From: Marvania coccoides
Lineage: Eukaryota; Chlorophyta; Trebouxiophyceae; Chlorellales; Chlorellaceae
Length of the DNA: 64,000 nt
Direction of reading: 5' to 3'
NCBI GenBank assembly: GCA_963854735.1
Contig: OY978101.1
Coordinates: 372,001-436,000 of the forward strand
The translations under genes were made by a program, and so were the position numbers. Shown here piece by piece: positions 11,574 through 22,014 of the stretch (the first letter of the stretch is position 1; the number at the start of each line of letters is the position of its first letter). The notes under the pieces are model-generated. The model was not told where the DNA came from. It did no database searches and was given only the letters and a program-made list of their open reading frames with translations.

Positions 11574-13832
11574 TTATTTCCACTGAGGCGCAAACATGGC
11601 CACGCAGCGGTTGCCAGAGCACAGCAGCGGCGCTCCGGGGGCCTCCCCGCAGAACGTGGCCCCCACGCTCACGTCCACGTCCCCTCTGCTGATAGTTTTT
11701 CCATCAGCAATGCTGTACAGACTCAGCCTGCTCGCGGGGTCTCCTGCCGTCGCCACCGCCGTCCCACCCGCTACAAACGCCGGCTGGTAGATCCCTTTGG
11801 CCTTATTGGACGTGATGTGCCCGGAAAACACGTGCAGAGGCTGACTGGGGTTGCGTAGGTCGTGCAGCAGCAAGGTGGGGTCGTTGGAGACGGTGAGAAT
11901 CAGATTTTCGTCCCCGGGGCTCCACCGCAGGCAGTTGACGGTGGATGAGTGTCCAGTAGCGAACTCCAGCCCCCCTCCGCCAGGCACACCGTCCCGCAGA
12001 TCGGTGATCTTCACCACGCGGTCGTTGCCACAGCTGGCAAAGACGTCGGGGGAAAATGCGGTGGCGGCGGAAGAGGGGCTGAAATCGCTCAAAGACGGTT
12101 GGATGCGCCACCGCACGCACTTCACGACGCCATCGTGCGCGTCCTCAAACCTCCGCACCACCGAGAGCGAGTTTGCGCGGTTGTCCAGCATTGAAACCAC
12201 TACACTACAATCTTTTGACCCTGTTACGATCTTTCCACCGCTGGTACTGCATGTATTGCTGCTGCCGTGCATGGAGAAGATGCCACCGGAGTGCAGCGAG
12301 GCGTCTCGCACCAGACACCGCGGCAGCTCCCCACGCTGCTTACTGCTGCTGGCGCTCTTGGCCACATCCCACACGCACACCACGCCGTCGTTGCCCGCCG
12401 ACAGCAGCAGCAACCCTCCACCACCTCCTTCCCCGCTGCCGCTGCTGCCAATAAACTGCACATCGCTGATCCAACCTTTGTGCAGGCGGTGACTCAGGAG
12501 CGGCTCAATTTCAGGCTCTCCCCCCTCCTCCTCTTCCACCTGGTGGTCTTCGCCGCCGTTATTTCTTTCTCTTAAACTGGCAATACCGCTGCAATGGGTA
12601 GAAAGTAGGGTGCCTTCTTCCAAAGCCCGACTGCCCCACACGCAGGCGTGGCCGTCCTTGCCAGCCGCAGCCACCAGCCCAGGCCGCCAGTCCACCGAGT
12701 AGCACCGCAACAGGGTTGAGTCCACCATTGCGCCGGTCAGCCGGGCAAAGCTGCGGATGCTCCTTCCTCCTTCTCCTTCCTGTTCAGCAGAAGGAGGAAA
12801 TATCCTAGCGCTGCTGTCGCCGCCCCTGCTGCTGCTGTTTTGGAGGACTTCGCACACGTAGCGATGCACAGATGAGTCGTCAAACTGCAGCTCGGTCTCC
12901 TCGTCTTCCCTCCTTTCTTCCGGCTTGGAAGAAAGAAACGCGTCGTCCATGACCGAAGCACCACCTTCTGCATCTCCTCCTCGTCCTCCTCCTCTCTGCC
13001 GCGTGGAGCGCCGCAGCGGGGCGGTCGGTTCGGCCGCAGCTTGGCGCTTGCGGGGCGCCGCGGGCCTCCGCGCCTTTTTCGCGGGCGCGGCGGCGGTTTG
13101 CGCAAAGGCCAGCGAGGCGGCACCGCCGGTGCCCAACCCTAGGTTTCTCATGACCTCCTGGTTGCGCCGGATGCGCTCCAGCCGCTCCAGCTCGTAGGCA
13201 TTCACCTCTGGCTCTTCCTCCTCCTCTTCTTCATTTATTTCTTCGTCTTTTTCTGCAGCAACGTCGCTCCCTTTCTTCTCAGCGGGCTTTTCTGCAACAA
13301 CGATGGCCGATTCTTCAGGCATCACCGCCGCTGCCGTTTGGGGGGGCGGGACCAGTGGTAGAGCAACCTGTAAGGCTGGCTTTGGCTGGGACCTGCCAGC
13401 GGCGTCCGCTCCATTGAATCTGAATATACTGAAGTCGGTCTTGGCGGCAGCGGCAGCGGCGTTGTTATTTCCCACAGCGGTGGTGGTGGAAGTCTCCGCG
13501 GCGTCGATCTCCATCGCGGCGGCGTCGGAGGGTTCAACAGTAACGACAGGGTTGTTTTCCTTGGAAGCATTGCTGCTGGGGGCAGAAGGAGGCCCTTGAA
13601 GAATTTCAATGCCGACGGCAGGACCACCTTCTTCTGGAGGGCTGAGAGGCATGGCCAAGGGGTGGTTGCATGCTGCATCGTTTATGGCGGTACGAGGCGT
13701 CTCCTTCGATGAAAAGACGGGCTGCTGCGGGTTCTCCTTCGGCGGGGCTTGATCGTTTGAATTACTTGCTTTTTTGCCGAAGAACTGAAGGAGAGAGCGC
13801 TGCCGCCGGTCTGGCTGCGCCTCCTTCTTCAT
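11574..13832 (-). CDS. WD40-repeat protein, WDR76/CMR1-like, with N-terminal PIP box
   Basis: A single intronless frame of 752 residues. I prefer the start at 13832 (MKKEAQPDRRQRSLLQFFGKK) over an in-frame ATG at 13976, because it puts a PCNA-interacting motif, QRSLLQFF at 11-18, right at the N terminus. A low-complexity acidic linker follows. Next comes a segment like the CMR1/WDR76 lead (YELERLERIRRNQEVMRNLGL) with a basic RRSTRQRGG patch. The C-terminal half holds WD repeats: VCVWD, GKIVTGSKD, VFASCGNDRVVKITDLRDG, VNCLRWSPGDENLILTVSND, LLLHDLRNP. Proteins of this group act on chromatin in DNA-damage responses and can serve as CUL4-DDB1 receptors. The family name is moderately sure; PCNA binding is inferred from the motif. 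Confidence 0.75.
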   Translation of the reverse strand: MKKEAQPDRRQRSLLQFFGKKASNSNDQAPPKENPQQPVFSSKETPRTAINDAACNHPLAMPLSPPEEGGPAVGIEILQGPPSAPSSNASKENNPVVTVEPSDAAAMEIDAAETSTTTAVGNNNAAAAAAKTDFSIFRFNGADAAGRSQPKPALQVALPLVPPPQTAAAVMPEESAIVVAEKPAEKKGSDVAAEKDEEINEEEEEEEPEVNAYELERLERIRRNQEVMRNLGLGTGGAASLAFAQTAAAPAKKARRPAAPRKRQAAAEPTAPLRRSTRQRGGGRGGDAEGGASVMDDAFLSSKPEERREDEETELQFDDSSVHRYVCEVLQNSSSRGGDSSARIFPPSAEQEGEGGRSIRSFARLTGAMVDSTLLRCYSVDWRPGLVAAAGKDGHACVWGSRALEEGTLLSTHCSGIASLRERNNGGEDHQVEEEEGGEPEIEPLLSHRLHKGWISDVQFIGSSGSGEGGGGGLLLLSAGNDGVVCVWDVAKSASSSKQRGELPRCLVRDASLHSGGIFSMHGSSNTCSTSGGKIVTGSKDCSVVVSMLDNRANSLSVVRRFEDAHDGVVKCVRWRIQPSLSDFSPSSAATAFSPDVFASCGNDRVVKITDLRDGVPGGGGLEFATGHSSTVNCLRWSPGDENLILTVSNDPTLLLHDLRNPSQPLHVFSGHITSNKAKGIYQPAFVAGGTAVATAGDPASRLSLYSIADGKTISRGDVDVSVGATFCGEAPGAPLLCSGNRCVAMFAPQWK

Positions 13833-14020
13833 CGTGACGCTATGTAAATTTGAATTTAAACAAACCAAAGGAAAATTGGAAGGAATTGGCAGCTGTTTGG
13901 ATGCGTTTTGAAACAACGTTTTTTTTTTGAGGTTGGGGGGAGTGAAGAGCTCTGTGTCGGTGTACAGCCAAATCACAATTGAATATATTGCGCAAACCGG
14001 GTGCGATCACTAGTCTCGTC
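13833..14020. promoter_or_regulatory. Divergent promoter region, WD40 / GRAM genes
   Basis: Only 188 bases separate the two preferred start codons. The sequence is AT-rich and includes a run of T residues near 13920. Shared control of both genes is possible but is inferred only from the spacing. Confidence 0.4.
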
Positions 14021-15057
14021 ATGGCAAAAGGCAAGAAGAAGCAGCCTGAACAACAGGTGCAGCAGACAGATGCCGAAAAAAGCAGCGAACCGGAGAGAGC
14101 TGCGTCCCAAGACCTCGACACCATCTCGTCGTTTGAGAAACTCAGTATGCCTGCGACGGACGACGAGAGTGGTCCCTCAGCCCGCGACTCTCCGACCAAC
14201 CAACAAGCACAAGCTGCTGGCGCTCTCCTTCGAGCAGAGGAGCCTGCAGCGACGCAGGGAGGCTCTGAAATCGAGCCGGCGGACGACGTGAAAGCTGACA
14301 GCAAAGGCTACAACTCCCCGCCCCAGCGCCACGTCGACCCGGTCGTGAAAGAGCTGGAGGAGGCCGCTGCCGTGGCCGCCGCTGCAACGAAAGAAGCGGC
14401 CGCCGTGGCCACCCAGAAGATCCTCAAGGGCGCGGCGGACGCCAAGGCCTTCATGTCCAGCCTATGGAGCGCATTTGATGACCCTGCGACCTCAGCAGCA
14501 AAAGAGAAGGCGAGTTAAAAAACACACACACACACACACACATTTTTCTTCCATATTTTTGAACGGTACTTAGCTTTATTTTTTTGGTAACTTGTTACTT
14601 CCCGAATGCGAATCTTTTAACGTATGGCCATCCTTCCCTTCTCTCACACTCTCTCTCTCTTCCGCAGCAAGCTGAGGAGGAGTTGCGGCAGCAGCTGGGT
14701 CTGGGCGCAGACGAGGCCATCCTGGAGGTATTCCGCTGCAAAATCATCCAAGAGTACCACGCAAAGAACGCTTTCACGCCCCCCAAGAACATTGCCTTCT
14801 CCGGGCTCCTGCACGTCGCGGCGGCCCACGTTTGCGTGCAGCTGGACGGCGCTGCAGGGGAGCCGCCCGCGGTGTGCCTGCCCAAAGCGGAGCTGAAGAG
14901 CGTGGTGAGGGAGGGCGACGCCATTCGGCTGGGGCTTAGCGGAGATAGGGCGTTGGTGCTGGGGGCTTTCTCCCTCCCCAAGTTCGAGGTGGAGTCGGCG
15001 ATGTCGCTGCTGAGCAGCCTGTGCGACACTACCCCCGACGATGGAGTGAAGGTGTAG
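14021..15057 (+). CDS. GRAM-domain protein
   Basis: Exon 1 (14021-14509) encodes a disordered, Glu/Ala/Ser-rich lead starting MAKGKKKQPEQQ. Exon 2 (14668-15057) encodes a GRAM domain: LGADEAILEVFRCKIIQEY, then FTPPKNIAFSGLLHVAAAHVC. The total is 292 residues. GRAM domains bind membrane lipids, and in plants and algae they occur in proteins tied to membrane contact or trafficking. No second domain is visible, so the exact role is unknown. The intron is GC-AG (AAG|GCGAGT...CCGCAG): reading on through the donor hits a stop, and the nearest GT donor breaks the frame. The intron contains (CA)n and (TC)n microsatellites. An upstream in-frame ATG exists at 13979. Confidence 0.82.
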
Positions 15058-15188
15058 ATGAAACAAGCAGGGCTGAGAGAGTAAGAAACGGGCTCGGCGT
15101 ATATGAAATTAAATTAATCTGACGGGCACCTCCCCTGGGGAATCTTCGTTAAGCGTATCGTATGTATTCCTCCTCGGGGTGCACTGGG
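15058..15188. other. 3' flank of the GRAM gene
   Basis: Short unique spacer between the GRAM stop codon and the start of the peroxidase repeat unit. No coding signal seen. Confidence 0.5.
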
Positions 15189-18100
15189 CACATGGCATTA
15201 ATTTGAGTGGTCGGTAATTAGGACACCTGAGTGAAACCGCATATTCACACTAGCAGAGGTAAATTGTGCGAAGCTACATTTTGTACACAAGATCTTGCGT
15301 TTAACGGAGAAAATACGATTAATAAACATGCTAGTTTTGCCGTTTTTATATTTTCTAGCGTTATATATCATTTCTTTCTCCCGGTGCATGGATATACTAA
15401 AATCCCCAACTACTCGGCATCCAGCAGCCACTGTGCCAGAAACTTTGCCAGTCTTGAGAACGTCCGTATGTTACAGAGTTGAAGAAGGGGGTGTTGGGGG
15501 GGGGGGGGCGACGACTGATTTGACCTATCAGGATGACAGCTCTGCGAAACTATACGCACTTCAATCTTTTGGCAACCCCAATTCCCTTAGACTGAAAAAC
15601 AAAATAGACAAAATATGTGTGCGGTTTGTGCATGCAGTCGACTCAAACAGAAAACAACCAAGGATAAGGATAATGTTTCCATCACCCGAGTAGCAGGAAC
15701 AAATGATAACCGAAAAAGGGCGAAAGAAGCAATAGCATTAGGACAAGGGTAGAATAGATAGAAATGTTAAGCTGGCCACCGTAGAAAGAAAGTCCTCCAC
15801 ATGTATAATAAGTCTTGTTTGAGATGCTGCGAGTGCAATTTATCTTGATTCATGCAAACTGCAAGAGTGGGAAATGTGGTCTGTATCTTCATCTGAATCT
15901 CGAGTACGAAATAGCTCCACGCCGCTGCATTTCCATCCGTGGCCTTCTCGATGAGCTTGATTGCCCTAGAGATACCGTGAAAGCATGTGATTTTAACAGC
16001 TCTACTATGCCTTGCACGCTTTAGAGCCGCTGTGGTACCCAGCGGCCGTCTGGACCGTCATCTGAAAAAAAGAAAGTTGGGAAAATGCGGCAAATTAAGA
16101 TCAACGTAATGAGAGGAGGGGGGCGGAGAATGCTAAAGTAGGAGTATCAATGCAGGACAGTAGTAATGCCGCGACATACCTTGGAAGCCAGCTGCGAAAA
16201 GAACCAGCACGCCGTATGGGAGCCCCTTCGGAAGCTGTAGCTCCGGCATTTGAGGTTGGCAGAGCACTTGCTGCGGCAGTTGACAAGCGTGATGCCCTTG
16301 ATTGCTCTGAATGCGGGCTTGCCTGTTAGGCGCTTGCCGAAAAGATCAAGCATTGAGCAGGTAACATTGACCGGGGCGGCGCTGGGAGGCGGCGGGCTGC
16401 GAGGAGCAAGGAATAGTGTGTAAACAAGCAGGGCGGTATAAGATGGGGGCAGCAATTGCATTCATCAGCACACTCCGAGGAAACGTTTTGCGCGTTACGA
16501 GACCCCACCCACCCACACAAAATAGGAAAAAGGGAAACGAAAAACGAAAAACGAAAAACGAAAAACGAAAAACGAATTCGATTTGCTCACCTGGGCAGCT
16601 CTTCAGGAGGCGGCGGAGATGCAACGACTTCAATGACTGCGGGCGGCGGCGGCGAAGAAGCGGCGGCGGCAGCTGCATGGAGTGAACGAAAGGTGGCTCA
16701 GAAGGCGTCAATTGAGAATGCACGCACGTAATACAGTCAAAAAAAAATAGCTCAAAACATGGAATGTCTCACGTGGAGGTGAAAAAACGGTAGGGTCAAT
16801 GGGAGAGAGGAAGTTCGCAGGCGTGAGGTGGCTTGGATCGTAGCCCAGGTTGGCCATCTTCAGGAATCGGGCTTTGTACTCCGAGTAAAATTTGCTGTTG
16901 TCGTTCGCAAACTCCACCATGTGAGGCTGGAAGAGCGGCTTGTTCTGGCACATGTCGATGTCTGACTTGAGGCCAGGTCTGGGGAAGGTTGCCTCGGGGC
17001 CGTTGCACACGTCGTACGCTGCGGTGTTTGCCGCCCCGAACGGGCACGAGGCCTCATCCCTGGTCGTGTCGGTGCACTTCTTGCTCCAATCGCACTCGCC
17101 AACGGCCACCCCCTGAATGCCGTCGCAGGCCACCTTGAACACGTTGTTGTCGAAAGACGAAGAATTGAACTGGCCAGAAGGGGTGCAGTCGAAGGGCACG
17201 AAGGGGCAGGTGGTGAGGCCTGCGATTGCAGGAGTTAGGAGGAAGTTCAAAGACAGCAGCGGCTAAAACTGGTTAGAGAGAGAGAGTGCTCTTGGAGGTG
17301 CTCGTACCTGGGCTGTTGGCCCTGCGGAAGCCGCCGATGCTGTGGCTGCCAGTCAGCAGAGTGACCTGGTCGACTTCGTCCAGGCCCATGCGCTTGAATA
17401 CCTCAGCGTGAGGGGCGTCAATAATGCTGTCAGGGGACGGCAGCGGTGGCAGGAACTCATCAGCCACGGTGGCGTCCACCCTTCCCAGGGTGATGGGCAC
17501 GTTAACCTGTCCGTTGGAGCACTGCTTCACCACCGCAGCTGTCCCCATCACGGTGGCGTCAGCCAGGGTCACAAAGCAGTCGCGGTTGTAGATGGACTCC
17601 TTGCCGCAACCTCCTCGCACAGGGAAGTCCCTCTGAGACTCCCTGAAGAAGCTCAGCGTGGGGAGGAGCCCGTCGTTCTCTCCGCGGCACATCTCGGTGG
17701 TCACGGGGCTGCCTTGCAGACACACAGGGATGGTCTCGCCGTTGTCGCTGGCATACCGCCCCACGCACTTGTTTGCGTCGGCGCAGCAAAAGTGCTTTCC
17801 GTCGTAGGGGTAGAAGTTGCCGATCGCGTTGAAGCCGTTGCCGCATCGCGTGCCATCCGCCACCTCAATCACTGCTTGAGGGGTCTCCTCGGGGTCGTCA
17901 AAGCAGTTTTCTGTTAGGCAGTTGGCACCGATGGAGCCGTTGAGACCCCCCGTCCGGTTCTTGGCGTCAAAGGTGCCGGCGTCGTGGAAGAAAAACCGCA
18001 GCCAGGCAGCAGCGGGGAAGAAAACTCCGGGGCCTTCGATCCTGGAGTCCCCGCCGTCGTAATCCATGTCCTTGCGGCTGATGCGGCAGTCCTTGACATT

Positions 18101-18985
18101 GTCCATGAACTCGTTGAACATTCGCTGGGCAGCAGCGGTGTAGGCGGCGCTGGGCTGGAAGGTGGGCGCAAACGATGCCGCCTCCTGCGCACAGAATAAA
18201 CATAAATGAAATTAATGGTAGGCAGCTGATAGGCATCTGGTATCGATTGCATTGGGTGCGCAGGCCAGTTCGTTTCGTACCTGCAGCAGGCCTCGGCGGG
18301 CCTCCGGGGCCTCCATCTCCATCTCAAGGCGGGCTAGGTGCGGGCAAGGGGAGGCAGCGTGCGCAAACGGCGCCATCGCGAGCAGAGCGCATGCCGCCTG
18401 CACAGAGCGGGAGGGTGGGAGAGAAAGTTGACCTGTTCAACGCGCTAATTTATCATTGCGAAATTTGTTGTACCACACAGCATGCGTAGCATCACCATGG
18501 AGGCTACAGTGAACTGGGGAAATCTTCCGCCAACTTCATGCCCGGGGCGCTCAATTAAAATGCACGGCGGGGTGTGAACCTACCAGCAGCACGTGTACGC
18601 TCCTCAGGTTGGCAAGCATTGCGGTTGATCGACGTGCAAGACCACCGCAGCTTGTGTGGTTGATTGGGCTGTGTGGATCTGCAAACACAGCGCAAACACA
18701 GTAAATGATTGCCGTAGAAACCAGGGCATAGAGAACATACGCAAATGAGCCAACAGACCCCCACCCCCACATTTTTGAAATCAAACAATGTGGCAGGCAC
18801 TGATTCTCACCACCCTCCCTGTGGTACTTTGATGTGCCTGAGGTATGCTGCAACCAGACTATCCACAGCATGAATAAACAATAATCATTAATAAATTGAA
18901 ACGAATGGCTGGAGGCTGGAGAGAGAAGAGTACACACTACATTTGTAGGGGAGCTGCTGGTACCTGTGCTGGTACAGGCGCGCAA
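15189..18985. repeat. Peroxidase repeat unit, copy 1
   Basis: Positions 15227-18710 match 23201-26683 with no difference seen by eye except one indel (ATTGCGG against ATGCGG just upstream of the start codon). The offset is exactly 7974 before the indel. The flanks 15189-15226 and about 18711-18985 are also homologous to the other copy's flanks, but clearly diverged. The unit holds the peroxidase gene and its roughly 780-bp 3' flank, which has a poly-G run near 15493-15508. A 7-bp minisatellite (GAAAAAC units, about 16529-16575) lies in one intron. Confidence 0.9.
16005..18619 (-). CDS. Secreted class II-like heme peroxidase with PAN-like C-terminal domain, copy 1
   Basis: Seven exons (18619-18584, 18397-18281, 18184-17308, 17219-16773, 16672-16591, 16396-16180, 16061-16005) join in phase into 610 residues. 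Residues 1-28 form a signal peptide; its hydrophobic core (HVLLAACALLAMAP) spans the first intron, which supports that join. The heme peroxidase domain shows the distal Arg/His in WLRFFFHDAG (114 and 118), GGLNGSI, GRVDAT, and the proximal His in LTGSHSIGG (332). The layout resembles class I/II (ascorbate, lignin or manganese) peroxidases, not plant class III. After about residue 490 comes a Pro/Ala linker, then about 75 residues with six cysteines (C-x-M-L...NCRSKC...KCRSY...ACWFF...KAC) resembling a PAN/apple binding module. Probably an extracellular oxidoreductase; its substrate cannot be read from the sequence. Confidence 0.88.
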
Positions 18986-18986
18986 G

Positions 18987-19071
18987 ATAGCAAGGTTTCA
19001 AGGTTTCAAGGTATTACATATGGTTTAACGTCTCCTACAGAAGGCGCCCCTATAGAGACCTGCAAGGCGAC
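18987..19071 (-). repeat. 3'-end fragment of the LINE-related repeat, reverse orientation
   Basis: Positions 19030-19071 are the reverse complement of the element end seen near 23090-23135. The 32 bases at 19040-19071 are a perfect inverted match to 19610-19641. It ends in a simple CAAGGTTT-type repeat (18990-19012), which would be the tail of the insertion. No coding. Confidence 0.6.
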
Positions 19072-19130
19072 TAATACGATTTTTCTGGCCGCAAAGATCT
19101 CGAAAACCAGGTGCTCGTGGAAAGATGCGA

Positions 19131-19203
19131 TCTAAATTAAATTTAATTTAATTTAATCAAATCAAATCAAATCAATTCAAAACAAATCAAATCAAATCAA
19201 ATT
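19131..19203. repeat. ATCAA/ATTTA-type pentanucleotide microsatellite
   Basis: About 70 bases of repeated AATTT and AATCA words, imperfect. It lies between the two inverted repeat fragments. Confidence 0.8.
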
Positions 19204-19396
19204 TCCAAGCATGTTTATGAAAATCCAGGCTGCGAACTCCGAAAAGGACCATTTCTGCTCAAATAACCAGATGCAAAAGTTGAGATGCAGTACTGAAATA
19301 CATTCTTTATGACGCATTTTTTGTTCGCCAGTGCGCAATATTTGTTCGAATTGCAAATTTTAAATTTCTAACAGTTATTTAAAATGCATCATGTTT

Positions 19397-19641
19397 ACCG
19401 CTTGCCGTCCGGAGAGTCCTGCTTGCACCTCTGTCTTGGAGTTGGTCGCGCCGTTGGGGGACTCAGGAGGGCAGGGGCCAGAGTCTTACATTGTGGGCGA
19501 CGGTGCGGTATCGGCGTAATGCTGTATCCCTACGCCCCCAGTACCTGAGGTTGATCCCACGGGTGGAAGGGGGTACCCCGCCCCGCCTTACTGTGGCGGG
19601 GAGTGGCACGTCGCCTTGCAGGTCTCTATAGGGGCGCCTTC
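19397..19641 (+). repeat. LINE-related repeat (3' region), copy B
   Basis: Aligns by eye with 22880-23120: both contain TCGCGCCG(C/T)TGGGGGACTC, a GTGGCACGTCGCC block and a conserved hairpin with arms CCCGCC/GGCGGG around TTACTGT. It stops at GGCGCCTTC, exactly where the inverted peroxidase fragment begins, so the element's own tail is missing. It may be a truncated LINE end or a SINE that shares that end. Confidence 0.65.
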
Positions 19642-20286
19642 CGCAGTCATTGAAGTCGTTGCATCTCCGCCGCCTCCTGAAGAGCTGCCCAGGTGAGCAA
19701 ATCGAATTCGTTTTTCGTTTTTCGTTTTTCGTTTTTCGTTTTTCGTTTCCCTTTTTCCTATTTTGTGTGGGTGGGTGGGGTCTCGTAACGCGCAAAACGT
19801 TTCCTCGGAGTGTGCTGATGAATGCAATTGCTGCCCCCATCTTATACCGCCCTGCTTGTTTACACACTATTCCTTGCTCCTCGCAGCCCGCCGCCTCCCA
19901 GCGCCGCCCCGGTCAATGTTACCTGCTCAATGCTTGATCTTTTCGGCAAGCGCCTAACAGGCAAGCCCGCATTCAGAGCAATCAAGGGCATCACGCTTGT
20001 CAACTGCCGCAGCAAGTGCTCTGCCAACCTCAAATGCCGGAGCTACAGCTTCCGAAGGGGCTCCCATACGGCGTGCTGGTTCTTTTCGCAGCTGGCTTCC
20101 AAGGTATGTCGCGGCATTACTACTGTCCTGCATTGATACTCCTACTTTAGCATTCTCCGCCCCCCTCCTCTCATTACGTTGATCTTAATTTGCCGCATTT
20201 TCCCAACTTTCTTTTTTTCAGATGACGGTCCAGACGGCCGCTGGGTACCACAGCGGCTCTAAAGCGTGCAAGGCATCGTAGAGCTG
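19641..20286 (+). pseudogene. Inverted partial third copy of the peroxidase 3' end
   Basis: This segment is the reverse complement of 15997-16642. It covers the last bases of peroxidase exon 5, both following introns with the same 7-bp minisatellite, and exons 6-7 (the PAN-like domain). I see identity until a single change inside the stop codon (TAG to TCG), which adds one serine before a new TAG. No peroxidase catalytic exons lie upstream, because a repeat element abuts the left edge. It is therefore a gene fragment and not a working enzyme, although it could still be transcribed. Confidence 0.85.
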
Positions 20287-20830
20287 CTGGACCTTTGCCG
20301 AGCGTATTCTTCCTGGGATCCACGGAGCTCATCTGGAAGGCTGAAGGAAATCTAATCCTTTAGAACTTACGTAAAATTGAGCAAGCCTATTAATATTATA
20401 CACGTCGGAGAACTTTGATTTTATCAACAATGACCATCTTAATTAATTTTTCATCTATTCTGCCCATGTCCTTATGCTATTGCTTCGTTCGCTCAGTCCG
20501 GTTTATTATTTTGTTCTTGCTTTTCGCTCGGGTAATGGAAATGTCCCTACATCCTTTGTTTTTTTTCTGTTTGATTTGATTGCATGCACATATCGCACAC
20601 GCATTTTGCCTATTTTTTTCTCTGAGGGAATTGGGGTTGCCAATTGAAGTGCGTCTATTTTCACAAAGCTACCATCGTGATAGGAAGTCAAGCACCCCAC
20701 CTCCACCGCAATTATGTAACGTAGGATGGCTTCAAGACTGGCAAATTTCTGGCATTGGCTGCTGGACCCCACACGCATTAAATTTTTACAGCAAGCCCCG
20801 AAGCAGGTTGCTTCTTTCATTATGGCCAGC
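20287..20830. repeat. Diverged inverted copy of the peroxidase 3' flank
   Basis: From about 20455 to 20780 the reverse complement matches 15400-15765 with many substitutions and small indels (for example GGGAATTGGGGTTGCC and GCTATTGCTTC are shared). Positions 20287-20455 show little similarity. It continues the inverted copy, but at much lower identity than 19641-20286. Confidence 0.7.
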
Positions 20831-20954
20831 AATGACGCTGGAGGTTACGAAACGCTCCGTGGATGGACACAATACTTTGAATTTCTGGTTTTCTCTTTGT
20901 TTTTCTTTTCTTAATAGTCGTTGTTTCACGTGGCATTAATTTGAGTGGCCTGTA

Positions 20955-21982
20955 ATGTAACGCTGTTCGTCTGCTTTGTGGACTTCAGGAAGGCGTACGA
21001 CTCTGTCCCGCGGGGGAAGCTATGGGAGAAGCTGCGAGAGGCTGGCATGGGGGGCTGGACGATGCGCGCCATCCAGACGCTGTATGCCGACATCCCCGTC
21101 TGCGTCAACGGCGATGCGGGGTTCACAGCCACTTTTCCGTGCCTGGTGGGCCTGCGCCAGGGCTGCCCCCTCAGCCCCACGCTGTTTGGGATGTTCGTGG
21201 ACGACCTGGAGCGCGTGATGCTGGCCGAGACTGGGGCAGACCTGCCGCTGCTGCGCGGCAACCCGCTGCCGCCACTGCTCTACGCTGACGACCTCGCCCT
21301 TCTCTCCACCTCTCCAGCAGGTCTCCAGCGACAGCTCGACGCCCTCCACGCGTACTCAACCGCATCTGGGCTCACCGTCAACCTCACCAAAACCGAGATC
21401 GTCGTTTTCGGCGTAGGACTCGGCCATGTGGAGAGGGGTTGGGAGTGGAAATACGCCGGCGGCATCGTGTCGCGCGTGGCCGCTTTCACGTACCTGGGCT
21501 TCGAGTTCCACGCGCTGCAGCCGTTCGCCGCCGCAGGGGAACGCCGTGCTGCCAAAGCGTTGAGAGCAATGTACACAGTGCGCAAGCGGGCGGCGGAGTT
21601 GGACATCCAAGAGCCAGCGCACATGATTCTGTTGTTCAACGCCATGGTGCTGCCAGGCCTGGAGTACGGCACGGAGGTGTGGGGGGCTGCAGCAGCGACG
21701 GCGTGGGCGGCAGACCCGCTGGGCAGCAGCCATATAGGCAGCCACCGCCTGCTCATGTGTTTTCTGCGCCCGCTGCTGGGGGTTCCAACGATGGGGATCA
21801 ATACGGCGGCGCTGCTGGTGGAGGCAGCGATGTGGCCGTTGGAAATCCGTTTCGCTACAGCGGTGCTGCGCTTTTGGACTCGGCTGCACGAGCTCCCAGA
21901 GGACCACCTCGCCCGCCAGGCGTTCCTGGCCAGCGTGGAGATGGCGGAGGGAGATGAGGCGATGCGAGCAGCAGCGGAGGTG

Positions 21983-22014
<32 letters not shown>

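Noticed and set aside
15295..15693. 132-residue frame in the peroxidase 3' flank (also at 23269-23667)
   Set aside because: Low complexity with a poly-Gly run, and the diverged inverted copy near 20500-20830 does not keep this reading frame in a protein-like way.
18281..18403. Peroxidase start codon at the GTG/ATG inside exon 2
   Set aside because: An acceptor site (TGTGCAG) precedes it, and joining the upstream 36-base exon makes a complete signal peptide with a proper ATG.
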